Below are positions 45,001 to 56,939 of a stretch of 64,000 nucleotides of DNA, one piece after another; the stretch's first letter is position 1; every line of letters begins with the position of its first letter. The position numbers and the translations under genes are program-made. The DNA is taken from positions 1,178,001-1,242,000 of the forward strand of contig NZ_CP080627.1 in NCBI RefSeq assembly GCF_025917315.1. The letters run 5' to 3'. The notes beneath the pieces are model-generated. The model had not been told where the DNA came from. It searched no databases and saw only the letters and a list, made by a program, of their open reading frames with translations. This DNA comes from Halomonas qaidamensis. Lineage in GTDB: Bacteria; Pseudomonadota; Gammaproteobacteria; Pseudomonadales; Halomonadaceae.

Positions 45001-45151
45001 TCGAGTTATCCGTTGCCAGCACCGTGCGGTTGGCATAGTCCGGGGCAATTTCGCCTTCAAAGCCACGAGCGCGCAAGGCGTCTAGAAAACGCACGTAATG
45101 CGTGCTCAGGCGTTTAAACGGGGCCGTACGCGAATCCAAAGATGCAATCAT
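42047..45151 (-). CDS. ydiJ: YdiJ-type FAD/Fe-S D-2-hydroxyacid dehydrogenase
   Basis: This 1034-aa protein fuses an FAD-binding PCMH domain (VFPKHAEDLERL; LTPRGGGTGTNGQSLTDGIVVD; ELSTSNRATIGGMISTDASGQGS) with an FAD-linked oxidase C-terminal domain, a ferredoxin-like segment (CLACKSCAGQCPIKVNVP), and cysteine-rich CCG-type repeats (CCGMSGTYGHE). This is the architecture and size of E. coli YdiJ, linked to D-2-hydroxyglutarate or D-lactate oxidation. It is probably membrane-associated and passes electrons to quinone. Transcribed alone, convergent with trpC. Confidence 0.92.
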   Translation of the reverse strand: MIASLDSRTAPFKRLSTHYVRFLDALRARGFEGEIAPDYANRTVLATDNSIYQRLPQAAVFPKHAEDLERLAKLAAELPHRDIVLTPRGGGTGTNGQSLTDGIVVDVSRHMNQILEINVEARRVRVQAGVVKDQLNAALKPHGLFFAPELSTSNRATIGGMISTDASGQGSCEYGKTRDHVLELDTVLLGGQHLHSRALSADEEQQAVAQSGILGHVHTTAAEIIDQQRELIEAKFPPLNRCLTGYDLAHLREAQGQLNLNSLLCGSEGSLGFLNEAVLNVLPIPKHSTLVNVRYASFMEALRDAKALMTASARPTSIETIDDTVLQLAMEDFVWDSVAEFFPATGHTPIRGINLIEFNDDDPERLAERVRSFTEHLGRDVTVERLGYTLAEGRPQIQKVYAMRKRSVGLLGNVQGEKRPIAFVEDTAVPPEHLADFISEFRAALDARQLSYGMFGHVDAGVLHVRPALDMKDPQQEKLIREISDEVAALTQKYSGLLWGEHGKGVRSEYGPKFFGELYPSLQRVKAAFDPHNQLNPGKIASPSDNTTLIAKDSDPDLLTVDGVTMRGQLDRTIDERAWQAYDAAVYCNGNGACYNYDVDDPMCPSWKATRDRRHSPKGRASLMREWLRLQSQAGIDVVEESRKKKAENGWGFVKSFPRRVMNTVSKQQHHDYSHQVYDAMAGCLACKSCAGQCPIKVNVPQFRSQFLEVYHGRYLRPLRDYIIGGTEFMLPTLAKVAPLYNALLNQRWVDSLMRKGLGMSDSPQLSRASVKKQLRAWGVAEATPTSLVLLTEQQRANSVIIVQDAFTSHFEAKLVMDVVELLSRLNLRVFVMPFSANGKPLHVQGFLGAFERTAEKQAKRLRALAEFEVPMVGIDPAMTLTYRQEYIKALGVEQVPNVLMLQEWLATRINTLAPSQLNLTDPGFKLLSHCTEKTNAPGSPKAWQQVFAAFGLELELATTGCCGMSGTYGHETRNVDTSKKIYAQSWQPQVEAEENAGKLLATGYSCRSQVKRYSAQTLHHPLQALLGCLKRAG

Positions 45152-45239
45152 AGTTGATCAAGCCGTCACTGCTGGGAGCGGATAGGGGATTGCGCTACTT
45201 TACCGCAGCTACCACGGCTCTGCATCCTGGAGGTGAGGT

Positions 45240-45842
45240 TTATGCATCGCCCAGCGCTTCTTTTACCAGCGCAGCACAGGGCTCGTTCATAGGCAGCGCC
45301 AAGGCAAGTGTATGTGCCTGAGGAGACATCTTGCCCCAGGTTTTTTGCACAATGCGCACCATGTGCTGTTGGTCAATCTTGCGCGAGAAATCTGCAAAGT
45401 AGTTTTCTAAAAATACCAGGCAGGCGCAGTCCTCCAGTGCTTGCACATCGGCGTCGCGACCTAGGCCTTTCTTACGGATAATGGTTGCGGTTCGTTCGGC
45501 GTCTGCAACGCTGTAACCAGCGTCGCGCATCAGTTGGGCAGTAGTGTTGCCAGCGCGCTCGCTCTGATCGCGACGCCAGGACAAATAGCCAATGCGCCCT
45601 TCAGGGTAATCGCTGCGCGGCACCAACCAGCGTTGGAGATGCTGGGCGCGTACCGCCAAACGCAGCAGTTCATTGGGGTTGTTTTGCAGCGGATCAAGCC
45701 AATGGCTCATACGCTGGGCGTAGGCAAGTTCCTGGGGCAGGGTAGTGTCATCGACAAGAGTGGTTTGGCGCGGATCTTGAGCGTGAAGCGCATCAATGGC
45801 CGTTAGGGTTTGTTCAAAGGCAGTTGGCATAAGGGTTCGCAT
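45240..45842 (-). CDS. DUF4202-family protein
   Basis: This 200-aa soluble protein starts FEQTLTAIDALHAQDPRQT, followed by a His-containing block RAQHLQRWLVPRSDYPEGRIGYLSWRR, characteristic of DUF4202. The repeated His/Asp/Glu residues suggest a metal-binding hydrolase-like fold, which is inference. The ATG at 45842 is preferred over the longer frame, which starts inside a terminator. ATG 45830 is also possible. No clear ribosome site. Confidence 0.8.
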   Translation of the reverse strand: MRTLMPTAFEQTLTAIDALHAQDPRQTTLVDDTTLPQELAYAQRMSHWLDPLQNNPNELLRLAVRAQHLQRWLVPRSDYPEGRIGYLSWRRDQSERAGNTTAQLMRDAGYSVADAERTATIIRKKGLGRDADVQALEDCACLVFLENYFADFSRKIDQQHMVRIVQKTWGKMSPQAHTLALALPMNEPCAALVKEALGDA

Positions 45843-45887
45843 GGTGAGTGGGTATTGCCAACATGCTAACAGGATAGTAGCAGGCCA

Positions 45888-45926
45888 TAAAAAAAGCGCC
45901 TGCCGCACAAAAGAACGCAGGCGCTA
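45888..45926 (-). terminator. Rho-independent terminator of the symporter gene
   Basis: Arms agcgcctgc (45895-45903) and gcaggcgct (45917-45925) are preceded by an A run on the plus strand (45888-45894), giving a stem plus T run on the minus strand. Confidence 0.85.
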
Positions 45927-45945
45927 AGTAATATTGATAGTGAGT

Positions 45946-47199
45946 CTATGCGCGGCTGTTGTTATAAACCTCTTCGTTTAGTTCACCTTCGCTTTTGCCC
46001 ACGAGAGTTGTGACCATCAAATCACCCGCCACGTTTACGCTGGTGCGGGCCATATCTAGAATTCGGTCAATACCGGCAACCACTGCAATGGCTTCCAGGG
46101 GCAGGCCAATTTGTGCCATTACAATCGACAGCATTATCAGGCCTGCGCCAGGAACGCCCGCGGTACCAATCGAGGCCAACGTACCGGTGGCCACAATCAT
46201 GCCGTAATCCATCATGGTTAAATCGGTGCCGGTCATTTGGGCAATAAACAGCACTACTACGCCTTGGTAAAGGGCGGTGCCGTCCATGTTAATCGTTGCG
46301 CCCACTGGCAGCACAAAGCCAGATACCCCTTCTGAAATCCCTAAGTTTTTTTGCGCACAGCGAATCGACACCGGCAGCGTGCCTGCAGACGAGGCAGAGG
46401 AGAATGCCACCACAATGGCGTCCAAGCTGCCTTGCAAATAGCGCACCGGGTTTAAGCGGCCAAGGAGTGAAATAAAGCCAGAATAAACCACTAGCACATG
46501 CAGAATGCTGGCGAGATACACCACACCGATCAGTTTAGCCAGTGGCAACAGAATTTCTAAGCCGTACTGGCCTGAAACGTGAGCGATTAAGCCAAATACA
46601 CCAAAAGGCGCAAAGGCCATGACAATCCCGGTAAGCTTGTACATAGCTTCAGCAAAGCTATCGAAAACCTTCATAACCGGCTCGCCTTTTTCGCCAATCA
46701 GCGTTAGCGAAATACCTAAGCCAATGGCAAATACAATGATCTGCATAATGTTGCCATTAGCCAGGGCGTCGAGAGGGTTGCGTGGCACCAAGTTAACTAA
46801 AATAGAGATTAGGGAGGGAGCTTCGTTTGCAGCCACTTCTGTATCAAAGCTTAAATTGACGCCAACCCCTGGCTGTAACAGGGTGGAAAGCAGTAGACCA
46901 ATGCTGATAGCAAAGGCGGTGGTGATCAAATACAGCGTAATGGTACGCGCACCAATGCGTCCCATTTTTTGCGGGTCACGCATTGAGGTAATGCCCACTA
47001 CCAGCGTCGAGAACACTAGGGGGACAATCAGCATCATTATGGCATTAATGAAAATATCGCCGAGTGGCTTAAAGATGCTAGCGGTTTCACCTAGTAGTGC
47101 CCCAGCTAATACCCCTAGTGCCAACCCCACCAAAATTTTTTTCCACAGCGCGATTCTACGCCACCAAGCAAATTTTCCCTTTTTCGCTGTTTCTTGCAC
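45946..47199 (-). CDS. Dicarboxylate/amino acid:cation symporter (SLC1/DAACS family)
   Basis: This 417-aa inner-membrane secondary transporter has about eight helices. The re-entrant loop motifs are AFSSASSAGTLPVS (HP1) and GATINMDGTALYQGVVVLF (TM7), with ASIGTAGVPGAGLIMLS for HP2 and GIDRILDMARTSVNVAGD for the substrate helix. Substrates are C4-dicarboxylates, glutamate or similar. The RTSVNVAGD form suits an acidic amino acid transporter. The start is GTG with AGGAGA upstream. Confidence 0.92.
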   Translation of the reverse strand: MQETAKKGKFAWWRRIALWKKILVGLALGVLAGALLGETASIFKPLGDIFINAIMMLIVPLVFSTLVVGITSMRDPQKMGRIGARTITLYLITTAFAISIGLLLSTLLQPGVGVNLSFDTEVAANEAPSLISILVNLVPRNPLDALANGNIMQIIVFAIGLGISLTLIGEKGEPVMKVFDSFAEAMYKLTGIVMAFAPFGVFGLIAHVSGQYGLEILLPLAKLIGVVYLASILHVLVVYSGFISLLGRLNPVRYLQGSLDAIVVAFSSASSAGTLPVSIRCAQKNLGISEGVSGFVLPVGATINMDGTALYQGVVVLFIAQMTGTDLTMMDYGMIVATGTLASIGTAGVPGAGLIMLSIVMAQIGLPLEAIAVVAGIDRILDMARTSVNVAGDLMVTTLVGKSEGELNEEVYNNSRA

Positions 47200-49582
<2,383 letters not shown>

Positions 49583-49774
49583 AGGTCACTTCCTTGCTGA
49601 GAGAGCCAATGATTAGAGTTAACTAACTTATGTTATGACGATGCTTGGAAGGGTGAAGTGCAATAAAGTTCAGTGACTAAGAGTAGACGAAAAACAGTTG
49701 CTTAATGTTGTCATGGTTTGTGCAATATTGCCCAAGCAGCCATGATGTAGGGATAACATGCTAAGGAAAAGGCT

Positions 49775-50875
49775 ATGTCGAAGTTGTCGGACGAGGATTA
49801 TCGCAGTATTCCCTTAAATGCGACCTTGGCGCTTGCCGCGCTGGTGGTGATTGTTGCGGGTATGAAAGCAGGGGCTGATCTGTTGGTGCCTCTTTTGCTG
49901 GCAGTATTTATTGCCGTTGTATGTACGTCACCTGTCCAGTGGCTTCACCGTGTTGGCCTAAGCATGCGGGCCTCTGCTTTTTTGACTTTGATGGTGCTGT
50001 TGGGCTTTATTTCTTTAATTGGCCTGCTGGTAGTGAACAGCTTTAGCACCTTTGTAGAGGCATTGCCGGATATTGAGTCGCGTCTGTATGAGCACTATTG
50101 GGATTTGTTGAATGCGCTCTCTAGTCGTGGGCTCGCTATTGATCCTGATCAGCTCAGTAATATGTTTGCAATGGAAGACGATGGGTCATGGGTGACCGCA
50201 TTATTAGGCGAGATTGGCAACCTATTTATGCAGGGTAGTATTATTGGGTTGTTGGTAATTTTCATGCTGTTTGAAACGCTGAACTTTCGAGATAAAGTAT
50301 CGCGCGCGCTTGAGAATCCTGCCCCAAGCCTAAAGCGATTTAGCGAGTTTAGCTTAACGCTGAAGCGCTACTTGGCGGTGAAAACAGTGATTAGCTTAGC
50401 CACTGGGGTGTTGGTGTGGCTCTCTTGCTTAATGGTGGGGGTAGAGTTCCCGCTGTTGTGGGGGGTGCTGGCTTTTGCGCTCAACTTTATCCCCAATATC
50501 GGTTCAGCCTTGGCGGCGATTCCTCCCGTACTACTATTGCTGGTATCTCAAGATGGTGGAGCATTGCAGGCAATTTTACTCGCTTCGGCTTATCTGGTAA
50601 TTAACTTTGTTTTAGGTAACTTGATTGAACCAAGAGTGATGGGGCAAGCGTTGGGGTTGTCGACGTTTGTTGCGTTTCTTTCGTTGGTTGTATGGGGATG
50701 GATCTTTGGGGCTGCGGGGATGCTGTTGTCGGTAGTATTGACGATGACGTTGAAAATTGCTTTAGATAGCCACCCCCAAACTCGCTGGATTGCCCATTTA
50801 TTGGGGCCGGGAGGGCAGCGCCGAAAACGTTTTGGTGATGCGCGACTCCCACCTTGGAAGCGGCGACAGGAGTAG
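49775..50875 (+). CDS. AI-2E family (PerM/TqsA-like) membrane protein
   Basis: This 366-aa protein has about eight membrane segments, starting TLALAALVVIVAGMKAGADLLVPLLLA. The family block LLWGVLAFALNFIPNIGSALAAIPPVLLLL and LIEPRVMGQALGLSTFVAFLSLVVWGWIFG are diagnostic. Members include the E. coli quorum-signal exporter TqsA and Na+/H+ antiporter-like proteins of halophiles, so either signal export or ion exchange is possible. The C-terminal tail is strongly basic. Confidence 0.87.
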   Translation: MSKLSDEDYRSIPLNATLALAALVVIVAGMKAGADLLVPLLLAVFIAVVCTSPVQWLHRVGLSMRASAFLTLMVLLGFISLIGLLVVNSFSTFVEALPDIESRLYEHYWDLLNALSSRGLAIDPDQLSNMFAMEDDGSWVTALLGEIGNLFMQGSIIGLLVIFMLFETLNFRDKVSRALENPAPSLKRFSEFSLTLKRYLAVKTVISLATGVLVWLSCLMVGVEFPLLWGVLAFALNFIPNIGSALAAIPPVLLLLVSQDGGALQAILLASAYLVINFVLGNLIEPRVMGQALGLSTFVAFLSLVVWGWIFGAAGMLLSVVLTMTLKIALDSHPQTRWIAHLLGPGGQRRKRFGDARLPPWKRRQE

Positions 50876-50977
50876 CCACTAGTAAGCAGTAATGCTGTTT
50901 AAATACCTGCTGAAAAAGCGTTTGCCCCTGCCAATGCGCAGAAAATAAAAAGTACGCAACAAATGGGCTGTGTTTAT

Positions 50978-51060
50978 GATAGGGATACGAGAATTGATAG
51001 GGATATAAGAATTGATAGGGATATAAGAATTGATAGGGATATAAGAATTGATAGGGATAC
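50978..51060. repeat. 18-bp tandem repeat array, about 4.6 copies
   Basis: Units at 50978-50995, 50996-51013, 51014-51031, 51032-51049 and a partial one from 51050 share the consensus gatagggatataagaatt. Copies 2-4 are identical. Copy 1 and the last copy differ by two or more bases. The array lies in the gap between the AI-2E permease and the trxA terminator. Confidence 0.95.
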
Positions 51061-51095
51061 AAAAGGGTTACCGCTGGCTGTGCCAGCGGTAACCT
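51061..51095 (-). terminator. Rho-independent terminator of trxA
   Basis: A perfect 12-bp stem ggttaccgctgg (51066-51077) / ccagcggtaacc (51083-51094) is followed on the minus strand by cttttg. It abuts the 18-bp repeat array. Confidence 0.85.
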
Positions 51096-51104
51096 TAGCG
51101 CGGG

Positions 51105-51428
51105 TTAGGCGTTTTGATCGATAAACTGGGTTAGCTGAGATTTAGATTGGGCGCCTACTAGCGAAGCTACTTTCGTGCCGGACTTAAATAGCATCACGGT
51201 AGGAACGCCGCGCACGCCTTGTTCTGCTGCAATTTCAGGCGCATCGTCAACGTTCACGCTAACCACTTTTAAGTTATCACCACGTTCTGCAGCAACTTCA
51301 TCAACCACAGGTGCCATTACTTTACAGGGACCGCACCAGGGGGCCCAAAACTTCAGCAGGACTGGCTGTTCGGCGTTGAGGACTTCTTGCTCAAAATTGG
51401 CGTTGGTGACATCAACATTGTTAGCCAT
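51105..51428 (-). CDS. trxA: Thioredoxin 1
   Basis: This is a 107-aa thioredoxin with the active site FWAPWCGPCK (Cys32, Cys35) and the cis-proline loop VRGVPTVMLF. GGAG is upstream. It reduces cytoplasmic disulfides and is the usual electron donor of PAPS reductase, whose gene cysH lies 1.4 kb away. Divergent from cysB. Confidence 0.97.
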   Translation of the reverse strand: MANNVDVTNANFEQEVLNAEQPVLLKFWAPWCGPCKVMAPVVDEVAAERGDNLKVVSVNVDDAPEIAAEQGVRGVPTVMLFKSGTKVASLVGAQSKSQLTQFIDQNA

Positions 51429-51684
51429 GTGTTTCTCCTGTTTGCGTTGCTCTTACTGTTTCGTTGCCTCAAATGGAGCAACGGTCATTACGCGTTTTAC
51501 TAGCGCACTTTCACCGCGCCAAGTTGGCAGATGTTAGCGGGCGCGGAGAGTGCTGGCAAATTTCCTATGCCGTTTTGACAACAATGATTAAAAATTAAGG
51601 GGTGTTCGTAACGTCTATTTTTTATACTATAAGTGAATTATAAGAAGATTTTTTATTCAAAATTGTATGCATGAGGCGTGTTAT

Positions 51685-51700
51685 CCAAAATACTTTTTGG
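51685..51700. promoter_or_regulatory. Inverted repeat in the trxA-cysB intergenic region
   Basis: ccaaaa-tact-ttttgg is a perfect 6-4-6 palindrome 71 nt upstream of the cysB start. It could serve autoregulation of cysB. The remainder of the 343-nt gap is AT-rich promoter DNA with no other feature that I can support. Confidence 0.35.
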
Positions 51701-51720
51701 GTGAGGCAAATCGACAGTAG

Positions 51721-52746
<1,026 letters not shown>

Positions 52747-52849
52747 GAATACCAAGAGCACCAACAAGAGCATTAGATGATGAGATGGATAGCACGCCAG
52801 CTGCAAGAAGCTTGCGCGCTATTCACCATTTACCACCTACCTTTCATTT

Positions 52850-53470
52850 TCAGTGTTGTAAATGCAGGCCGCATTCGCGCTTATCTTCCACTTTGGTGGG
52901 GTCGAAGTAGTCAAAGTTGTTAGGCAGGCCGTGAGCTTCAAGGTAGTAGTACATTTCTTTTGCTGTCCATTGTAATAGCGGGGCGATTTTTAAAAGGCCA
53001 TCGCTGTTACGGCTGGCAGGCTGCATTTTGGCCCGTTCTGGGGTGTCTTCTGCTCGGAGTGCAGTAAACCAGACGTCAGGTCGCATTTCTCTCAGCGCTC
53101 GCTCAAACGGCTCAATTTTTACTTCTTGGGTAAAAGCCGCGTGGCGTGGATCGTCAATACTTGGCATTGGCCCTTCAAGTGCTTCTCGGTGAGCACGGGT
53201 TCTCTTGGGAATAAAGCTCACCATGTTTAAATTGAGGCGCTGAATGAGTGCATCGGCAAACTGATAGGTGGCCGCTGTGTTGTAACCGCTATCCATCCAT
53301 ACGATCGGTATATCTGGGCGTACCTGAGTCACCATATGCAGAATTACCGCTTCAAACGGACGAAAGTTGGTGGTGCAAATAGGGCGTTTGCCTTGGTTAA
53401 ACGCCCATTCAATAAGGTCTTGGGGGTTATTGGCAAAATCACGGTTAATGCCATCAAGCGCTGAAGACAT
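52850..53470 (-). CDS. cysH: Phosphoadenosine phosphosulfate reductase
   Basis: This enzyme reduces PAPS to sulfite with thioredoxin. The ATG at 53470 follows AGGAGG and gives 206 aa. Another ATG 15 bases upstream lies within the ribosome site. The catalytic cysteine is in RECGLHLQH at the C-terminus. The CC and CxxC cysteines of iron-sulfur APS reductases are absent, so the PAPS-specific type is indicated. WMDSGYNTAATYQFADAL corresponds to the DTGY loop. It is slightly shorter than E. coli CysH (244 aa). Confidence 0.88.
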   Translation of the reverse strand: MSSALDGINRDFANNPQDLIEWAFNQGKRPICTTNFRPFEAVILHMVTQVRPDIPIVWMDSGYNTAATYQFADALIQRLNLNMVSFIPKRTRAHREALEGPMPSIDDPRHAAFTQEVKIEPFERALREMRPDVWFTALRAEDTPERAKMQPASRNSDGLLKIAPLLQWTAKEMYYYLEAHGLPNNFDYFDPTKVEDKRECGLHLQH

Positions 53471-53585
53471 GCTGCCTCCTGTCATAAGGTCAAGTATGAC
53501 ACTAGGCTATCAAAGAGAGGGTGCTTAGCCCCAATACCGTTTGGTTTGGCTTTTATATTTCTTTTTGATTTAAAAAATTTGCTGG

Positions 53586-54944
53586 TTATTCCAATGCGCT
53601 AATGAGATGACGAATCTTATCCAGTGTTTCGATGTACTCTTCTTCTGCTTTTGAGTCGGCGACCAGGCCCCCGCCGCCCCAAACATGCAGCGTACCTGCA
53701 TCAGCTACCATGGTTCGTATTGCAATCGATGTATCCATACTGCCCCGGATATCTATGTAGCCTAGGCTTCCGCAATAGACACTGCGCTGGCAGGGTTCAA
53801 GCTCGTCGATAATTTGCATGGCGCGTATTTTAGGTGCGCCAGTAATAGAGCCACCGGGGAAAGCGGCAGTGAGCAGTGAGAGCGGCGAGCGATGCTTGGC
53901 AAGCTGCCCTTGGACCACGCTAACCAAGTGATGCACGTTAGGATAGCTCTCTAGCTGACATAGCTGTGGCACACGAATAGACCCTGGTGCACATACCCGG
54001 CCTAAATCATTGCGCAGTAAGTCAACAATCATGACATTTTCCGCACGGTCTTTGGTGCTGTTCAATAACTGCTCGGCAAGCGTCTGGTCTTCTTCCGGTG
54101 TTTGCCCCCTTGGTCGTGTGCCTTTGATCGGGCGCGTTTCCACCACGCCTTCTCTGCACTGAAGAAAGCGTTCGGGAGAAAGCGACAGCACAGCTTGGTT
54201 TTTCCATGCCATAAAGCCTGAGAAAGGCGTTGGCGTTGCCTTACGCAGGCGCAGGTAGGCCTGCCATTCATCGCCTTGATAGCGCGCTGTAAAGCGCTGG
54301 GCAAGGTTGATTTGATAACAATCCCCTGCACGAATATAGCGTTGAACAGCATTAAAGCGTTCGGTGTAATCCGCTTGGCTAAGTTCGGCCTGAAATGGCT
54401 GGGTGAGTATGAAATCTTCACCGGTAGTTGAAGGAGAGCATGCCAACCACTCCAGCACCTGCTGCTGACGAGTAGCGCAAGCAACGAGCCAAGCGGTTTG
54501 GGTTTCGTGATCAATGGTAATGCACCAGTCGTAAAGCCCTAGGCGTGCCAACGGTAGTTGGGTAACGCTTGGATGACGGCTGGGAATTGCAAGATGGTTG
54601 CGACCCAGGTCATAGCTCCAGTAACCCATTAGGCCGCCTAAAAATGGCAGATCGCAGCTCATATCAGTGCGCGGCAGTTGTTCAAGCATCCATTGCTGCT
54701 GTGCCGCCATATCACCTGTCAGCGCTTCAGGAAGTCGCATGTGGGCTGAATGAAACTCGGTCTTGCCGTTAGGCAACACTTCTAGCGTGGCTAGTGGGTC
54801 GCTGCTAATAATGTCATAGCGTCCGCTTGCTTTAGGACGGCCGCTATCAAGTAGTACCGCCCCAGGGCGTTGTCGCAGACAAGAAAAAGTCTCCAAGGGG
54901 TTAGGAGAGTAGGGCAGGGCTTTAATGGTCAACGCCGATGTCAT
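53586..54944 (-). CDS. pabB: Aminodeoxychorismate synthase component I
   Basis: This 452-aa enzyme converts chorismate to aminodeoxychorismate for folate synthesis. The chorismate-enzyme motifs are RAGDCYQINLAQRF, RPIKGTRPRG, STKDRAENVMIVDLLRNDLGRVC and GSITGAPKIRAMQIIDELEP. The Lys in PIKGT is the PabB-type residue (TrpE has Ala there), which separates it from anthranilate synthase. The amidotransferase partner may be TrpG. Confidence 0.92.
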   Translation of the reverse strand: MTSALTIKALPYSPNPLETFSCLRQRPGAVLLDSGRPKASGRYDIISSDPLATLEVLPNGKTEFHSAHMRLPEALTGDMAAQQQWMLEQLPRTDMSCDLPFLGGLMGYWSYDLGRNHLAIPSRHPSVTQLPLARLGLYDWCITIDHETQTAWLVACATRQQQVLEWLACSPSTTGEDFILTQPFQAELSQADYTERFNAVQRYIRAGDCYQINLAQRFTARYQGDEWQAYLRLRKATPTPFSGFMAWKNQAVLSLSPERFLQCREGVVETRPIKGTRPRGQTPEEDQTLAEQLLNSTKDRAENVMIVDLLRNDLGRVCAPGSIRVPQLCQLESYPNVHHLVSVVQGQLAKHRSPLSLLTAAFPGGSITGAPKIRAMQIIDELEPCQRSVYCGSLGYIDIRGSMDTSIAIRTMVADAGTLHVWGGGGLVADSKAEEEYIETLDKIRHLISALE

Positions 54945-55136
54945 GAAGCAATCGCCTGGCCAGTGAAAGGCAGTGCATTTTAGAGGTCGTTAATCGATGA
55001 CACCAGCAGAACACGCCGACGCATTTCTCACGATGGGTAAAATTTGATTAACGAAGCAGGGGTGATTGTTGACATTAAGGTGGTTGTGAAATGCTGGGTT
55101 ACACGAAAGATGAATAAAATCGAGCATTTTGACTAG

Positions 55137-55193
55137 TTGACGGCACAAATAGGGCAGGCTAAAGTTCTCCTACCCCATAATTGTCGACAATTA
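55137..55193 (+). promoter_or_regulatory. Promoter and palindromic operator of the GntR regulator / prp operon
   Basis: A sigma-70-like promoter is seen as TTGACG (55137-55142), 17 nt, TAAAGT (55160-55165), predicting a start near 55172. A perfect 16-bp palindrome taattgtcgacaatta (55178-55193) covers about +7 to +22 and ends 3 nt before the GntR start codon. This is an ideal place for repression by the FCD-type GntR protein itself. Binding is inferred. Confidence 0.6.
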
Positions 55194-55196
55194 GCC

Positions 55197-55940
55197 ATGA
55201 CCTCACTGACTACGCTTTCTCGATCAACCGCTGATACGCCCAATGATCAGGTCTCGCCAGAAGTTCGAACGCTGGCTGAGCGGGTATTTCATCAGTTGCA
55301 AGACGCTATTGTACGTGGAGAACTGGCGCCAGGCAGCAAAATTACTGAGCCGGGGCTTTCTAAAACGTATGGTATTTCTCGCGGCCCACTGCGGGAAGCT
55401 ATGCGGCGTTTAGAAGCACATCGTCTTATTGAACGTGTTCCCCACGTCGGCGCTCGTGTTGTCAAACTCTCTATGAAAGAGCTGCTTGAGCTTTTCGATG
55501 TGCGTGAAGCATTGGAGAGCATGGCTGCACGTTTGGCGGCGGAACATATGTCTGCCGACGAGATCAAGGGGCTGCGAGAAGTGCTTGCGCTCCATGAGGG
55601 ACAGGCAGATCTCAAGCGTGGTGAAGCCTACTACCAGCGTGAAGGCGATCTCGATTTTCACTACCGCATTGTTCAAGGCAGCCACAATAAAATGCTGATG
55701 AACCTGCTGTGTGATGATCTTTACTATTTAGTACGTCTTTACCGCACCCAGTTTAGTGCTAGTGGTTCACGCCCTCAGCGCGCTTTTGTAGAGCACCATC
55801 GCATCGTCGATGCGATTGAGGCCGGGGATGCCGAACTCGCTGAGCTGCTGATGCGTCGTCACGTTAGTGCTTCTCGCGCAAACGTCGCCGACCGCTATGC
55901 CGCTATTCTTGAACAACAAACAACGTCATCAGCGGATTAG
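55197..55940 (+). CDS. GntR-family (FCD) regulator of the methylcitrate operon
   Basis: This 247-aa regulator has an N-terminal winged helix ([21 protein letters not shown], then [20 protein letters not shown]) and an FCD ligand domain with metal-type residues in [28 protein letters not shown] and [13 protein letters not shown]. The ATG at 55197 has no strong ribosome site. A longer frame from a TTG at 55137 coincides with the promoter and is rejected. It lies 43 nt before prpB and is probably its repressor, sensing a methylcitrate-cycle intermediate. Confidence 0.88.
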   Translation: MTSLTTLSRSTADTPNDQVSPEVRTLAERVFHQLQDAIVRGELAPGSKITEPGLSKTYGISRGPLREAMRRLEAHRLIERVPHVGARVVKLSMKELLELFDVREALESMAARLAAEHMSADEIKGLREVLALHEGQADLKRGEAYYQREGDLDFHYRIVQGSHNKMLMNLLCDDLYYLVRLYRTQFSASGSRPQRAFVEHHRIVDAIEAGDAELAELLMRRHVSASRANVADRYAAILEQQTTSSAD

Positions 55941-55983
55941 TTCGATACGCCTATCCGCCAGGCTTTTCAAAGGAGCAACGTCA

Positions 55984-56880
55984 ATGTCCACTTCATCTAT
56001 TCTCACGCCAGGTGCTCGCTTTCGTGCTGCGCTAGAAGCGAACCGCCCTCTACCAATTTTAGGCACGATTAACGCATACACTGCGATGATGGCCGAGCGG
56101 GTAGGGCATCAAGCGATATATCTGTCTGGTGGTGGCGTGGCTAACGCGTCTTTTGGCTTGCCGGACTTGGGTATGACCAGTATGAACGACGTGGTGGAAG
56201 ATGCGCATCGTATCTGCGGTGCCACTGATGTTCCTTTGCTGGTAGATATTGATACAGGCTGGGGCGGCGCGTTTAATATTTCGCGTACCGTTAAAGAGAT
56301 GCAGCGCGCAGGCGTTGCTGCCGTTCACCTTGAAGACCAAGTGGCTCAAAAGCGCTGCGGACATCGCCCGAATAAGGCCATTGTGTCCCAGCAGGAGATG
56401 GTCGACCGTATTAAAGCCGCAGCGGATGCCAAGTTAGATCCTGATTTTTATCTGATTGCGCGTACCGATGCATTCCAGAAAGAGGGCCTAGACGCGGCCA
56501 TCGAACGTGCTAATGCCTGCGTGGAAGCAGGTGCTGATGCGATCTTTGCTGAGGCGGTGCACACGTTAGATGACTATCGCGCATTCTGCACGCGCGTAAA
56601 CGCCCCGATTCTGGCTAACATTACTGAATTTGGTGCGACGCCGCTGTTCTCTCAGCAGGAGTTAGGTGAGGTGGGCTGCCGTATGGTGCTCTATCCGCTT
56701 TCTGCCTTCCGTGCAATGAACGCCGCCGCCCTGAAGGTGTATCAAAGCATTCTGGATAACGGTCATCAAAAAGAGGTCGTGGACATTATGCAGACCCGAG
56801 ATGAGCTGTACGACTTTTTGAATTATCACGATTTCGAGCAAAAGCTGGACGCGCTATTCGTTGAGCAAAAAGACGCTTAA
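55984..56880 (+). CDS. prpB: 2-Methylisocitrate lyase
   Basis: PrpB cleaves 2-methylisocitrate into pyruvate and succinate, the last step of propionate breakdown. The ATG at 55984 (298 aa) has AAGGAG upstream. The frame upstream overlaps the regulator and is not coding. Catalytic KRCGH is in [13 protein letters not shown], metal residues are in DIDTGWG, and [18 protein letters not shown] is typical of PrpB. First enzyme gene of prpB-prpC-acnD-prpF. Confidence 0.96.
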   Translation: MSTSSILTPGARFRAALEANRPLPILGTINAYTAMMAERVGHQAIYLSGGGVANASFGLPDLGMTSMNDVVEDAHRICGATDVPLLVDIDTGWGGAFNISRTVKEMQRAGVAAVHLEDQVAQKRCGHRPNKAIVSQQEMVDRIKAAADAKLDPDFYLIARTDAFQKEGLDAAIERANACVEAGADAIFAEAVHTLDDYRAFCTRVNAPILANITEFGATPLFSQQELGEVGCRMVLYPLSAFRAMNAAALKVYQSILDNGHQKEVVDIMQTRDELYDFLNYHDFEQKLDALFVEQKDA

Positions 56881-56939
56881 TGACTGCTTACCCATTTAGA
56901 TAATTAAAACCTATAAAAAGAGCTAACAGGAGACACATC

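Noticed and set aside
42639-45085. Many frames antisense to ydiJ
   Set aside because: All overlap the intact ydiJ frame and lack ribosome sites or conserved motifs.
50978-51060. Possible CRISPR-like array
   Set aside because: Units are directly adjacent with no spacers and no cas genes are present.
50601-51062. A minus-strand 153-aa frame starting with YPYQFL repeats
   Set aside because: It is created by the 18-bp array (a multiple of three) and then runs antisense through the AI-2E permease gene, with no ribosome site.
53586-54944. Assigning this gene as trpE
   Set aside because: The PIKGT motif carries the PabB-type lysine and the gene is away from trpGDC.
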